Positions 1-11,300 are shown, counted from the stretch's first letter. The stretch: DNA of 64,000 nt from Microcebus murinus (GCF_040939455.1 NC_134106.1:89783001-89847000), one strand, 5' to 3'. Notes: a model not told the origin generated them from the letters alone. Program-made: numbers and translations.

Positions 1-339
1 TTTGAGGTTTTTTAGTTTGTTTTATTTCGAGAGATGTAGTAGGGATTATAATACTAAAATATTTGCTACGTATCAAAATGACCCTCCAAACGTGGGATGC
101 AAAGAACAAAGTAAGTATAAATGTTTGTCTAAGACAAAATTTTAATGAACTCTGAGAATCTCCACTTCACTTGTGCATGCTTATGACAACTAAATGTCCA
201 CATTCACTGAAGAACAATAGCACTATCTTCCCATGAGTTATGGAGAGGCACTAAGCAGCTAGGATAGAAAGGAAAATATTAATAGAAAACAAATATTGGG
301 TTCCTGGATGGGGAAGAATGAGAGGGAAACAAATATGTA
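1..339. other. Unique AT-rich sequence, no gene seen
   Basis: I see no repeat family, convincing open frame or RNA gene here. It reads as ordinary AT-rich non-coding sequence up to the MIR relic that starts near 340. Confidence 0.4.
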
Positions 340-490
340 CTGTATGTCTACTTTGTATCAGCTATTGCCAGGATTTTTTATAGCTTGGCTCAATCCTATA
401 AGAAAGGGATCATTATGATTCCCATTCTATACATATAAAAACTGATGTCTTATAGTCACACATCTAGTAAGTGGCTTGGGTTCTTATTTT
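340..490 (-). repeat. MIR SINE relic
   Basis: The segment reads like a reverse-oriented MIR core: 'cattatgattcccattctata', then 'actgatgtct', then 'cacacatctagtaagtggct'. This matches the MIR order of a balanced metal-like run, a 'gaggaaactga'-like block and a 'cacacagctagtaagtggc' block. It is heavily diverged and the ends are approximate. Confidence 0.5.
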
Positions 491-968
491 GGTCTGTCTG
501 GCTCAAAATATCTATCTGTTTCTACTAAATCAGTATTTCCCACGTATTTCCAAGTCAAAGAATAACCTAGAACACTTGACGAAAACCTGCAAATCTGAGT
601 GTCTATCTGGAGATCTCATCTGGATAAGTCTGGGGTGTGGACTAAGTTTGTGAAATTTTAGTTCACATAAGGTGGTTTTTATGACCAAGCAAGATTTGTA
701 TCTCCCTACTGCATCACCCCACCTGCCCAGAGAAAGCCAAAGTATCAAAATATCCGCTAGTGTCAAAATAGCCCCAAGACAGACAAAGAGCTAAAAGGCT
801 TTAAATTTCTGTACCATAATCTCCATTCATCTCCTTCCCTCTATCCTTTCCTCTATCCATTTCATTTTATGAGCAGTAAAAATATATTCATGACATGTTA
901 TCTCATGTTAAAGCACTGCTTTTAACAGATCTATCCCACCAAGACTCCCCTATACAAACTTATAAACT
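491..968. other. Unique sequence, no gene seen
   Basis: Short overlapping open frames occur on both strands between about 470 and 770, but none resembles a known protein and none has splice-site or Kozak support. No repeat was recognised. Confidence 0.4.
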
Positions 969-981
969 AAAGTCTACTTTT
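969..981. repeat. Target-site duplication of the minus-strand L1, left copy
   Basis: AAAGTCTACTTTT at 969-981 is repeated exactly at 1994-2006. The pair flanks the minus-strand L1 and marks ordinary target-primed insertion. The last T bases merge with the poly(T) that is the L1 tail in reverse. Confidence 0.9.
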
Positions 982-1993
982 TTTTTTTAATTTCATGTTT
1001 GATTTTATTTTATTTTATTTTTTTAATTTTTTTTTATTTTGGCATATTATGGGGGTACAGATTTTAAGGTTTCAATAAATGCCCATTTCCCCCCTCCCCC
1101 CAAAAGTCTGAGTCTCCATCATGACCATCCCCCAGATGGTGCACATCTCACTCATTGTGTATGTATATACCCGCCCCCCTCCCCCCTCCCACCTCCCCAA
1201 TACCCTATTACTGTAGTACCTATGTGTCCACTTAGGTGCTACTCAGCTAATACCAGTTTGCTGGAGAATATATCTGGTGCTTGTTTTTCCATTCTTGGGA
1301 TACTTCACTTAGTAGTATGGGTTCCAGCTCTAACCAGGAAAATATAAGATGTGCTATATCACCATTGTTTCTTAGAGCTGAATAGTACTCCATGGTATAC
1401 ATATACCACATTTTATTAATCCATTCTTGGATTGATGGGCACTTGGGCTGTTTCCACAGCCTTGCAATTATGAATTGTGCTGCTATAAACATTCGAGTGC
1501 AGGTGTCTTTTTTGTAGAGTGTCACTGGATCATTTGGGTAGATGCCCAGCAATGGGATTGCTGGATCAAATGGTAGATTCACTTGTATCGCTTTAAGGTA
1601 TCTCCATATTGCTTTCCACAGAGGTTGAACTAGTTTGCAGTCCCACCAGCAGTGTAGGAGTGTTCCTCTCTCTCCGCAACCACGCCAGCATTTATTGTTT
1701 GGAGATTTTTTTATAAAGGCCATTCTCACTGGGGTTAAGTGATATCTCATTGTGGTTTTGATTTGCATTTCCCTGATGATTAGAGATGTTGAGCATTTCT
1801 TCATATGTTTGTTGGCCATTCTTCTGTCTTCTTTAGAAAAATTTCTGTTCAAGTCCTTTGCCCACTTTTTAATGGGGTTATTTGATTTTTTCTTCCTAAT
1901 TTTCGTGAGTTCTAAGTAGATTCTAGTTATCAGTCCCTTATCGGATGCATAGGATGCAAAAATTTTCTCCCATTCTGTAGGTTGTCTGTTTAG
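982..1993 (-). mobile_element. Young 5'-truncated L1 (3' end of the resident active-type family)
   Basis: Read on the minus strand this is the last ~960 bp of the same L1 family as the full-length copy at 19365-25851, plus an A-rich tail of roughly 50 bp at 982-1031. Its inner end corresponds to position 24882 of the full-length copy, so it is severely 5'-truncated, as most L1 insertions are. It carries the C-terminal part of ORF2, the complete 3' UTR with both G-rich runs, and the AATAAA-containing 3' end. Perfect 13-bp target duplications flank it. The tail is interrupted (TTTTATTTTATTTTA-type), which suggests some age. Coding and UTR sequence differs from the full-length element at only scattered bases, so the insertion is recent. 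Confidence 0.93.
1247..1852 (-). pseudogene. L1 ORF2 C-terminal fragment (Cys-rich domain)
   Basis: This is a 201-residue open stretch covering the C-terminus of L1 ORF2p, including the Cys-rich motif C-x3-C-x7-H-x4-C. The same frame stays open leftward of the ORF2 N-side boundary to the truncation point near 1993, but there is no proper initiation codon. The endonuclease and reverse-transcriptase domains are absent, so it is a dead fragment. Aligned to the full-length element's ORF2 it differs by one residue (Q for K in the 'CPSI-x-EWINK' segment), and it ends at the same stop codon. It has no promoter of its own. Confidence 0.9.
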
Positions 1994-2006
1994 AAAGTCT
2001 ACTTTT
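1994..2006. repeat. Target-site duplication of the minus-strand L1, right copy
   Basis: This is an exact second copy of AAAGTCTACTTTT (969-981), directly abutting the truncated 5' end of the minus-strand L1. Confidence 0.9.
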
Positions 2007-2562
2007 AAGAGAGTTTAATTTCAGCTTATCTCATTCTAGAAAGTGTAGGCAAAAAGAAAAAAAAAAAAGCCAATCCAGATGAATGTGGTTTGAAAAGACC
2101 TGGAAGTTTCCTTTTCTCTCTGTCTCACTCCCACTCCCCATCACTGCCTTTTTATCTTTCCGTGTCTGTGCCTGCACCTCTGTTTCTTTGTAACTCATAC
2201 AGACCCTCTGCGGACACCTGCATCTCACCACTAAACTTTGAAGTGCTCATGGGTTTGCACTTATTAACATGAGGCTTCCAAGACCACCTCTATAAAGAGA
2301 TGGCTTTGAAGGAGTCAATTCTTACAGCAGCATTTAGTAAACGTTTCCCTTGAAGTGCTCCTAAGAACAGAATAAAGTTACGTGTGCCCCTGGGAGTTGT
2401 GGAAACACAATCATAGTATCCTACAGAAAGCATGAAATTCATTTGAATTTTTCTATTTTATCTTAAAATTTCATTGGAATTTGGTTTCCTAATTTAAAAT
2501 ATGCCCATATTTGTTTTAATATAAGAATTTTAATTTTCCCAATATCTTCAAATAAAATCGAA
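2007..2562. other. Unique sequence, no gene seen
   Basis: The segment contains an A run at 2057-2068 and short open frames on both strands, none recognisable. No repeat family was identified. Confidence 0.4.
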
Positions 2563-2662
2563 TATATGGATATTTATGGATATATATGGATATGTACATA
2601 TATGTGTGTATTTGCGTGTGTGTGTGTACATATATATAGAGAGAGAGCAAGAAAGAGAGAGC
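2563..2662. repeat. Compound AT/TG/GA microsatellite
   Basis: Successive imperfect arrays occur: repeated 'atatggat' units, then TATGTGTG and a (TG) run, then 'acatatatata', then (GA) with 'gagagagagcaagaaagagag'. A compound simple repeat with mutated units. Confidence 0.85.
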
Positions 2663-2989
2663 TTTTCTGAAGGCTTTACCATCTCTGTGTACAGATGAAA
2701 ACACATGGCATTCATCCACCACCATGCATTAACACCTCAACTTAAATAAGTTTACTAGATCAGTTAACTTTCCCAAGATAATGTGACTCAAGATTGAAAT
2801 TTCTTAAATAGAAAATGGGAAAGGAAAGCCCCGAGCAATGGTATAGGTTTGCACATTCCCTGATGCTGAATGTTTAATGAAAAGTAGAAATACCACTTCG
2901 AGTCAGACCCTATTCCCTAAGTCTCTCTCTCTACACTTCAGATTGAGTAATTAAGCCCAAATTATTTTCTATATCATATATCCACTTCC
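2663..2989. other. Unique sequence, no gene seen
   Basis: No open frame or repeat that I can support. Confidence 0.4.
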
Positions 2990-3130
2990 ACATTCATTGG
3001 TACATTTAATCTTCATTTCAGCTTTATAGAACTAAGAAGACAGAAAGTGTTACCTTCATACAACAGTAAAAAAATGAGGAACAACAAGTTTATAAGACCT
3101 ATCCAGAATCACATAGATAATTTCAGTCTC
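2990..3130 (-). repeat. MIR SINE relic
   Basis: A reverse MIR-like order is visible: 'ttaatcttcatttcagcttt', then 'acaacagtaaaaaaatgagg', then 'ccagaatcacatagataatt'. It is diverged and the boundaries are approximate. Confidence 0.45.
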
Positions 3131-4583
3131 TCTTCATTTCTCCATATTTCTTCTATGTCCAGCAATATCTTAGACACTTTCAGAAATATAAGACATATTT
3201 ACTCAATTACTGCTCAATTGAATTTATTGTTCCAACTTAACAAGATTAGGAGTGCAAAGCTTAAATCTGTAGCTCAATTCTTCTACTCTTCTGAATCTAG
3301 TGTTATTATAAAAACTCACATTATATCGCAAAAGTGCTAATAATAATGTGACTAATAATTTGTGCATGTCCCTGCAAACCATCTTTCAGAGTATAAATAT
3401 AAAACTGTGTACTGCCCAACCGAAAAGAAAAAACTTCCTGAGTTATCACTAAGAAATCAAGAGACTATTATTTTAAGTTCTAAAGGGCCTAAGTGAAGTC
3501 AGTATTTGTAACTATTAACTGCCATGTTTTTTTTCCCGAGTAGTCTAATCTGATAACAAGGAACCCAAATTGGACTGTGATCTGCCTTAAATGCAGCTCT
3601 CCGTTTATGTGAAATGTGCTCTTCAGCCAGAATGAGCATGGACGGGCATAGAAAAGGACACAGTTCAGCTCAAAGAGGGCTTGACTCTTTATCGTCCATC
3701 AGGAAAGGTGAAAAGCTCACTGCAAACTCCAGTGAGATTGAATTTAACATAAACTTCCTGAGCTGAATTCCATTATTGCTAAAATAACTAGGAGGGAATC
3801 ATTTAAATAACTCCCAGAACTCCAGTATGGGGTCTTATTCGGTCGGCTTTTGACTAATAGAGTTTTGAAAAGAGTTCATCCTCCCTCAGTGTCAAGATTT
3901 GCTTAAGTTTTATATCTAGAGAAAACATTAAAGGGGTGTTATTTCAACCCTTCTTGTTAATGAAAGATACCCTGATAGAAGTGAACCAAGTGCTCCTTCA
4001 AATATCCAGTAATGGACATCATTACTTCCAAAAAAAGTACATTTCATTGTTGAGTATAAAATTATATTGGAAAGATGCAAACCAAAGTGAAGTGAAAAAC
4101 TATGAGAGCACACTGAAGCTGCCAGCCGGAGAAAAGAAGTGGGTGAGAAATTGCTCAGATGTTTCTTACAGTCAGGTTTGATACAGTCATGGCAAGAACT
4201 GTTAATAGTCCAAATGTCTGCTAGAAATCCCCTCTTGTTGAAAGAAAAGCAGGCAGTAAGTTCTTAACTTACCCACTGATAATTTTCATTTTCAGGATAG
4301 AGACGAAAAGTAATAATGTTTGGACATTATTCTTAAGCAATAATCACTGGTTGTGGAAATGATTTAAACTTGAAAAAAATTAGTTCATTACATTAAATTT
4401 TATGTAATTGAGAAAATCAACACAGTACAAAACTGGACATGAAACAACTATGAAAAAGACAAAAAAATAATTGTGTTACCTCGTCGTAGCGTTCATTCAC
4501 TCACCATATTACTTTCTCACTATTTGATATTTACTGAAAAGACTCAAGCTTGTGATGATAACTTTAGTAGAGAAAGTCATGAC
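3131..4583. other. Unique AT-rich sequence, no gene seen
   Basis: This 1.4 kb stretch has only short frames (up to 97 codons near 3047-3340 and 81 near 3936-4181). None resembles a known protein and none shows coding-type composition. No repeat family was recognised. Confidence 0.4.
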
Positions 4584-4907
4584 CTCTTTTTTTTTAATTT
4601 AAAAAATGTATTTATTAATTTATGGAATAGGTTCTTGCTCTGTCACCCAGGTTGGAGTGCACTGGTGCAATCATAGCTCACTACAGCCTTGAACTCCTAG
4701 GCTTAGGCAATCCTCCCATCTCAGTCTCCTGAGTAGCTACAACTGCAGGAATGCACCACTGTCTCTGGCTAATTTTTTTGATTTTTCTGTAGAGACAGAG
4801 TCTTACTGTGTTACCTAGGCTGGTCTTGAACTCTTGACCTCAAGTGATCCTTTCTCCTCAGGTTCCCAAATAGCTGGGATTAGAGGTTTGAGCCACCGTA
4901 CACCACC
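4584..4907 (-). mobile_element. Old dimeric Alu (AluJ-like), minus strand
   Basis: The segment reads in reverse as a dimeric Alu. Landmarks are 'cttgctctgtcacccaggtt', 'tcctgagtagctaca', 'gtagagacagagtc' between the arms, 'aggctggtcttgaactcttg' and a terminal 'tagctgggattagaggtttg' then 'agccacc'. A T-rich run at 4589-4597 is the degraded A tail. Divergence is high and the right arm looks like the old pan-primate type, so it probably predates the strepsirrhine Alu expansion. No clean target duplication was found. Confidence 0.88.
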
Positions 4908-5149
4908 TATTGCAATTTCTTGACCAATCTTTTCCTTCATCTGTCACAGGATTTGAGTAAGGAGTTCTCTGAGTTTGCTTACAATTCTAAGTCAGTGGTT
5001 CCTAGAGAGCTGTGGGCAACCCTATCATTAGTATGAGAGTTTGTTTCACAATCTTCATTTAAAGTCAACACAAATAGCTTAAAAAAAAAAACAAAAACAC
5101 CTATTAGGAGCCTTGTGGGGCTGAGTGACAGTAGGAAGAAGAAAGGTAA
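4908..5149. other. Unique sequence
   Basis: Short non-repetitive stretch with an A-rich run near 5080-5099. No gene seen. Confidence 0.35.
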
Positions 5150-5400
5150 GGAAAGTAATACTTTTAAACGCCTAATACTATTAGTCATCGTTATACTGAG
5201 TGTTTTATATTCAATATCTAATATCACCAAAAGCAAAATCCCAGTGAGCTAACTATTATTGTGTCAATTTTATGGCCAAGGAAACTAAAGCCGAGTTGGT
5301 TATCCCACATGTCTGAAATCACATACTAGTGAGTATCTGAGTAAGGATTTGACCCTTCTAAATTTCTGAGAAAACTTCACATTGTAAAGCTAAAGCCAGT
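5150..5400 (-). repeat. MIR SINE relic
   Basis: A reverse MIR core is visible: 'attattgtgtcaattttatg' then 'gccaaggaaactaaagccga' then 'gaaatcacatactagtgagt' and 'aaggatttgaccc'. This block order is characteristic of MIR. Confidence 0.6.
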
Positions 5401-5689
5401 CCATTTTCCAGGCTTTGAAAACTTGGAGTTCTGGGTTTTTAGCTTAGCATCTTTTATCTGATGCCATCAACAGGGAAGGTGTTAGTATGTTTAATTAGAT
5501 TCAATTCAACAAAGCCATCATCAACTCACATTCCAAAAATATATCTGTCAAGTTTTGGAGATCCAGATACGAATTAGACATGATTCCTTCGTTTAAGGAG
5601 TTTAAGTCCAGTGATAGAGACAAAATGCTAAAACAGAAATGGAGGACTGAAAAGTGCTGTGACAGACTTTTAAACCAGGTACTTTTGTT

Positions 5690-5970
5690 CGCGGAGCCTC
5701 CACGGACTCCCTCTGTGATTTGACAGCTGGACTCCACTTGCCGCTCCATCCCGTGTGCTTTCCTCTCTCCCATGAGCTCTACCCTCAGACACAGCAATAT
5801 CATCTCAGTCACTGAACACTCCATGAGGCCTTTTGCCCTGGCCTTCACATCCCTTGATTTCTCTGTGTGCACATTCTCCTTCCTCTCATTGGCACCTCCT
5901 CTCCTGGTGAGCTCCTTCTGATTTTTCAGCACAGATTTCAAGCTGTGACTTCCTTGGTTTGCAGTAAGTG
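5690..5970 (+). repeat. Possible L2 LINE 3' fragment
   Basis: The pyrimidine-rich order ('actgaacactccatgaggcc', then 'gcacctcctctcctggtgag', then 'cttccttggtttgcag') resembles the degenerate 3' region of L2 elements. The open frame on the opposite strand (5501-5941) is then non-coding. Weak identification. Confidence 0.35.
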
Positions 5971-6229
5971 CCCTGCTTGTGTAACCACATGACCTTGGGT
6001 GAGGCTGTCCCTGTTTATCTAGTACCTGGCCCTGAGCTAGTTAGGGCAGGTTGACAGTGTCCAGGCAGGTGAGATCTGATAAGGGAGTGGTTAGGGATAT
6101 GGATATGGACTTCATCAGCTGCTCAAGAAAGGGAACTGACCAGTCTCTAGCCTGGGCTTCAAAACCAGATTGAGGCAGCATTTTATAAAGCCATATCACA
6201 TTCTTATGTTATTGCATAGCACCGTAGAC
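5971..6229. other. Unique sequence
   Basis: No gene or repeat that I can support. Confidence 0.35.
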
Positions 6230-6375
6230 AACTCTTGTCATAAAGTGCATGCTATGTTGTATTTGTTTATTGCGTTTCCTATCTTTCCTACTGGATTAAA
6301 GTAACTCTGGGAGGCAGGAACATCCCTAGCATTCAGGACATACAACATGTGTGATGAATGCTTGGATGAAAGAGA
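6230..6375 (+). repeat. Possible L2 LINE 3' end
   Basis: An L2-like terminal block: 'actctgggaggcaggaacat' followed by 'catgtgtgatgaatgcttgg', resembling the 'gggcagggacc...gaatgaatg' end of L2. Diverged. Confidence 0.4.
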
Positions 6376-9225
6376 AGGGCCATTTAAGTTGTGTTTGGAA
6401 GGATGAATAGGAGTTCCCTAAGAGCAGGTGACTTGGGTGGGAAACCTGAAAAAGTAAAATAGACCAAAGCTTTGAGATGTGCCAGAAAGTGTTTGGAAAC
6501 AGAAAACAGTTTTAGGTTTTTTAGATTAATATTTATAAAGAATTATTGAGTTATAATGAGACTAGCAAAGATAACTTGAGGTCAAATGAAGAAAATCTTG
6601 GTATATGAGGCTAAGAAATTTTAATTCTATCCCATATGCAATGGTGAGGCATATAAGCCCTAGCACAAGAAAATGGCCAGACCAGCAAGTGCCATGAGTT
6701 ATTTCTCAACATGGAAAAGAAATAGAACAGATCAAATTTTTACCAGTTCTAAAAGATGTCCAGTTTTGGCTGGCACAATTCTCTCCAAGTTCAAGTGTGT
6801 TCACTGCTATAGCCAGCCTCCATGTTAACTCATGGCTAGCCCCATGATGAAATACGATGACATGTATTGATGTCTCCCAAAACGTGTTACAAAGAAATCC
6901 CTCAGTCATTATTACCAACTGATTCCGTCCGTCATCTTTTTCATTTCTTTTCCCAATGTAGTGCAAGCAGATGTAAAAAAAAAAAAATACGGAAGTATAG
7001 ATAGCTCATATTTCCAAGTCATACGTAATGCCTAAAATATAATTGCTAAAGTCATAAAAGATCTGGTCTCTAAGCAAGTTATATTTATCTAATGACTGTC
7101 CAACTACCTTTAAATTACTGTTTAATAACTACCCTGCTCTCTTATTAAGGAAAAACTATCCTTGGTGTGATATTGTGCTATGGTTTATTATTTTTCTTCA
7201 GACACAGACATGACACCATAACATTAAGAAGTCATGTCTTTGGCCATATTCAAATAAATAAAATACACTAAAAGCTGCAATCTGTGAAGGATCTCAGGGT
7301 TTCCATAAGAAAGTGAAAACGTAGATGCAGACATCTGATTTGCTCAGTTCCTTCGCCTTCTGCAGCCTGCTCCATGTGAAACACAAAGAGCTTTTGTGAC
7401 ACGCATGCTGTGCATCACAAATGGAGAGCCCGGCCAAAGAAAATATACAGTTACCAGAAGAATAAACCCAGGATGAAAAGCACAGAGGTACCATCAATAG
7501 ACGTCTAATATGCCATTGGCCCCATCTGGTTAGAATCACATCATCAAAATCAGAACTGGAGTAGACCTTCCAGGTCATCCCTTCCATCCTCTTGCCAACA
7601 CAACAATCATCGTTTTGAGGACCAAGTCCAGTTCAATTTCATATGTCTCAAGAGACAAAAATTCCACAGATTCTGTGGGCAAGATATTTACCATATTTAA
7701 AGAGGCAAGTGTAGTCATAGTAAAGATTTCAGTCAGTAAAAAAGTGTATTCAGCCTTTGAAACATAAAGGATAGTCTTTTTCAAGTAGAAATTCTCCCTT
7801 TAAAAGACAGCTTGAAGCACCAAAGGAATCACAGTTGAGATGGAAAGAAGAATTGCCATGAGCAGTTAACAAAGATTTAAGGTAGCCTTAGAATTGTATC
7901 AAGGGAGCTTCTAGAATTCATTCATAAAAATTCAAATCCTTCTTCCATGGTACAGAGAGCACTGGAACGGTGGTTACTAGGAGCTCACTAAGATGTTAAA
8001 AAAATAAAAAAAGAGGCGAGTTGGAAATCAGAGCTTTAGATTCTCATAATAAATAACAGAGGACACTTGGTCTTCGGGAGATAGTGGGGAAAGGAAGACA
8101 ATTGCCTATTAAGAGAAATCCCATGTGAAGAGCCAAGAGGCAGAATCAGAACATATGTCAAATTTTCAAGGGTTCAAAGGTAGGATCAAAGATAACCTAT
8201 GGAGTTAAGAGTTTGGGAGTAGGGAGATAAGCTCTCGTACAAACATGTTTAGGTCTAAAGGAATGAATAACTCCTAAATGATTGTCTTTTAAGAGTCATT
8301 TTTTTGTTGTCATTGTTCAAAAAAGTGTTATGTGGCAGTCTAATTACATATATAAAACAGATAAAGCAGAGATATTCTAGGTAAACATGATTGAATGGGT
8401 AGAGACGCTGTAGCCCTCATGCTCAAATCCTCCTCTTTCTATGGAGGCCCTTGCTGAATTTCTGTGGAACCCCTGGGAAAAACACCAGCTCTCAGCTATA
8501 GAATCAAGGTTTCATTAGGTTGTGAAATCTGTGGTAGAGCATGTCAAAAGGGAGGAGTTATAGCTCTTGAATGGGGAATTCTACCCACAGAACTCAGAAC
8601 TGATTTTAAGGTGATATGCTATCATCTCTCACCTCCATGTGACTTGGTAGTCTCATAAATCCCACAGTCACATCTATGTCAACAGAGTATGTGATATGCC
8701 ATCTGTGGACTTTTCTGTGACTTGCTTTTAGGTACCAGCAAAGTGGGCCAGCCTGGCCTAAAGGGTTCAAGGAAGGAAGATTAGGTAGGAGATGGAAGGT
8801 AGATAGAGTGGAAAAGAGAGAGGAGAGAATAGCCAAACTATAGAACAGGAAGGAGTAGACAATAAAGCCCAAGTAAGTAGAAGGACCATTAAGGATGAAA
8901 CAGGGTATTGATGGTATAACCAACAGTGTTATTTTCATAAACCAAATGTGCACATCACCCTTATTTCTGGCTAACAGAAATATTTTGTTTGAACAATACA
9001 CTCTCCTCCACCCAGCCTTGAGTTTAACTTGACCAGTCATAGAAAGCTCATCCCCCGTGCCAATATTGATTAGGAATGGACATATGATGCTATTGTGGCC
9101 AAAAGAGAGGCCTGAAAAGGGGTTTCTTTGGAGATTTTTCCTGCTCCTATTAATATGATATGGCATTGCTACAGCAAGATGGCCTTCTTCTTCTCCTGGA
9201 TATTATGTCTGAAAAACTGGAACTA
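6376..9225. other. Long unique stretch, no gene seen
   Basis: About 2.8 kb without a repeat that I can name. The longest frame is 186 codons on the minus strand (8606-9166). It has no recognisable domain, begins at an arbitrary point and lies in AT-rich sequence, so I treat it as chance. Short A runs occur at 6976-6987 and near 8000. Confidence 0.4.
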
Positions 9226-9239
9226 AAGAAATCATGTGT
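9226..9239. repeat. Putative Alu target-site duplication, left copy
   Basis: AAGAAATCATGTGT here compares with AAGAGGTCAAGTGT at 9701-9714, 11 of 14 identical, immediately outside the two ends of the Alu. Consistent with a mutated target duplication. Confidence 0.6.
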
Positions 9240-9700
9240 GGCCAGGTGCCGTGGCTCACGTCTGTAATGCTAGCACTCTGGGAGACCAAGGTGGGAGGAT
9301 CACTCAAGATCAGGAGTTCAAATACATACATAATGAGTGAGATGTGCACCATCTGGGGGATAGTCATGCTGGAAACTCAGACTTGTGGTGGGAGGAGGGA
9401 AAGGGCATTTATTGAAACCTTAAAATCTGTACCCCCATTATATGCCAAAATAAAAAAAAAAGCCTGAGCAAAAGCAAGACCCTGTCTCTACTAAAAATAG
9501 AAAGAAATTAGATGGACAACTAAAAATATACAGAAAAAATTAGCCAGGCATGATGGTGCATGCCTGTAGTCCCAGCTACTTAGGAGGCTGAGGCAGAAGG
9601 ATTTTTTGAGCACAGGAGTTGGAGGTTGCTGTGAGCTAGGCTGATGCTATAGCACTCTAGCCTGGGCTACAGAGTGAGATTCTGTCTCCTAAAAAAAAAG
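9240..9700 (+). mobile_element. Strepsirrhine-type dimeric Alu split by an L1 3' end
   Basis: The Alu starts 'ggccaggtgccgtggctcac' and runs through 'agcactctgggagaccaag' to 9321. It is interrupted by 140 bp of L1 3' UTR, then resumes at 'gcctgagcaaaagcaagacc' and continues to the right arm with 'gttgctgtgagctaggctga' and an A tail at 9691-9699. The right arm is the type I associate with lemurs and lorises. The left arm carries RNA polymerase III A and B box positions, now degenerate. The Alu lacks about 5 bp ('gacca' in sister copies) at the point where the L1 fragment sits. Confidence 0.9.
9322..9461 (+). mobile_element. Very short L1 3' end inserted in the Alu
   Basis: From 'atacatacataatgagtgag' to the A tail at 9452-9461, this matches the last ~135 bp of the full-length L1 3' UTR (compare 25706-25851). 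It includes 'gtgcaccatctgggggatag', 'gggcatttattgaaacctta' and the AATAAA end. It is only the 3' tip of an L1, with no coding sequence. No target duplication is visible; instead the host Alu has lost a few bases at the junction. Confidence 0.9.
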
Positions 9701-9714
9701 AAGAGGTCAAGTGT
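9701..9714. repeat. Putative Alu target-site duplication, right copy
   Basis: AAGAGGTCAAGTGT follows the Alu A tail and pairs imperfectly with 9226-9239. Confidence 0.55.
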
Positions 9715-10254
9715 GCCTCTGAGGGAACATCATATTGGTGACAATACTGACATAAACATCTTTAGTCCCTGATGTCACCATTGCATAACTTAATTATCCA
9801 ACCCTGGAACTGCCCTGTTTTGGGCAGATATCTCTTTAGGGGAGATATCAGTTTTTGCCTGCTTCTTGTGTCCTTTGAGACAAAGGTTTACATTATTGGC
9901 AAGCTAAGCATCCCAATTGATGCTGGAATGTGAAAAGCAGCCTTATGACTGATTCACAATTGCTATCACATGGGTATTTCTTGTACTCATCACTTTGTAC
10001 CTGTCACTGAATTGAAACTTCTTACTTTTTTCTCTTAAAGTAGAAGATAATCAGTGGGTAGAGAAGGACAAGAAAAACCAAGAAATATGATGGAAAAGAA
10101 ACATGGGCTGATTTTGCAAGATGAAGTTAAACTTTCCATTTCCAAGTTTAAGTAAACAGTTTAAATATTTATGCATAGTGGGCTGACATAGACCAAGTGA
10201 AAGAAAGAAATTTTTTTCCTTGGAAAAACCAAGGTAAATAAAATGATGCTGGTT
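9715..10254. other. Unique sequence, no gene seen
   Basis: No supported gene. One 83-codon frame on the minus strand (10051-10302) has no recognisable features. Confidence 0.35.
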
Positions 10255-10350
10255 AGTTCCTTGACAGCAGGTGCCATGTTTTGTCCATTGTTGGATATCC
10301 AATACTCAGCAACATGCCTGACACATGGTAGGTACTTGATAAATGCAGAA
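10255..10350 (+). repeat. L2 LINE 3' end
   Basis: 'acagcaggtgccatgttttg' then 'aacatgcctgacacatggta' then 'ggtacttgataaatgcagaa' and 'tgaatt' closely follows the terminal order of L2 ('gcctggcacatagtaggtgctcaataaa'). Confidence 0.6.
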
Positions 10351-11129
10351 TGAATTAATTGAAAGATATCAGAGATCTAGAAATTAATATTTATTTTCAG
10401 ACTCAGGTAGGCATTTCCTAGTTTTTTAGAGCATATTTGTGTATGGGCCTGCATTGGTACCAGCAACTAAATCCAAACACTAGAATTGGTCAAGCAATAG
10501 CTGCAAATGTGGCATAGCTATGGACATTTTGAGGAGGAGATTATTGATTTTTCATTAAAATTAAAATCAGTGTTCAACTTCCCATGACATTAGTAAGAAT
10601 CACAATGAATAAGTCTAAAATCTGTGTGCATGAGCATCACAGCTCACAGTAATTTGACATGTCCTATTTCCTAAGATCCTAAGTCCTGGGCACATATCAG
10701 GACACAATTCCCAGATGCTCTTGTATGGTTTGGCCAAGTAAATGAGTTCTGATTCACAGATGTCAGTGAACTTGATAGATGTTATCTCTTGGCATAGCTT
10801 TTAAGAAGTAAGTGTGCCATCTCTATATTCTCTTTTTACTGTTGTGCCAGCTGGATGAAGATAGCAGTGAAACCTCAGGGAGTACCAGAGTCACAAGCTG
10901 GAAATATCACCAACCAGGAATACCTGCTATTGGGATTGATCTGTTATATACTGTGGTATCTTTTTGCTCCTGTGATTTAGCCTATTTTAAATGATATAAC
11001 TTGCATACGCCTACCTGCCCTATGAGCACAATACTACCAGGCTTGTCAACATTTTAGGATGGTAGGGAGAATCATGTCAGAAAAATCTGCACTGAAAATG
11101 AGTTTGCTTTGCAGTTCATAATGCTTTGA
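10351..11129. other. Unique sequence, no gene seen
   Basis: No open frame longer than 60 codons and no named repeat. Confidence 0.4.
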
Positions 11130-11300
11130 CATACACTAGTTTTTATGATCCTCCCAACAGTCTTGAAAGATCAGCAGGGTAAACATTATAATCCACATTT
11201 CATAGGTGAGAAGATCAATGATTAGGGAGATTATACAAATTGCCCAAATCTAATGAGTGCCAGATTTAGAGTTGAAGCATAGTCTTTTGATTCCAAATCA
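11130..11300 (-). repeat. MIR SINE relic
   Basis: Reverse MIR order: 'tgatcctcccaacagtcttg', 'cattataatccacatttcat', 'aggtgagaagatcaatgatt', 'aatgagtgccagatttagag'. Diverged. Confidence 0.6.

Noticed and set aside
1039..1347. 102-codon + strand frame at the left L1, and its counterpart at 25527-25796 on the minus strand
   Set aside because: Both are the antisense of the L1 3' UTR; their similarity to each other is explained by the two L1 copies.
8606..9166. 186-codon minus-strand frame
   Set aside because: No domain, no conservation evidence available, no clear start or splice context; most likely chance in unique DNA.
9234..9467. 77-codon frame, and the similar-ended 76-codon frame at 11635-11865
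   Set aside because: They read through L1 3' UTR insertions; the shared C-terminal residues come from the repeat, not from a gene family.
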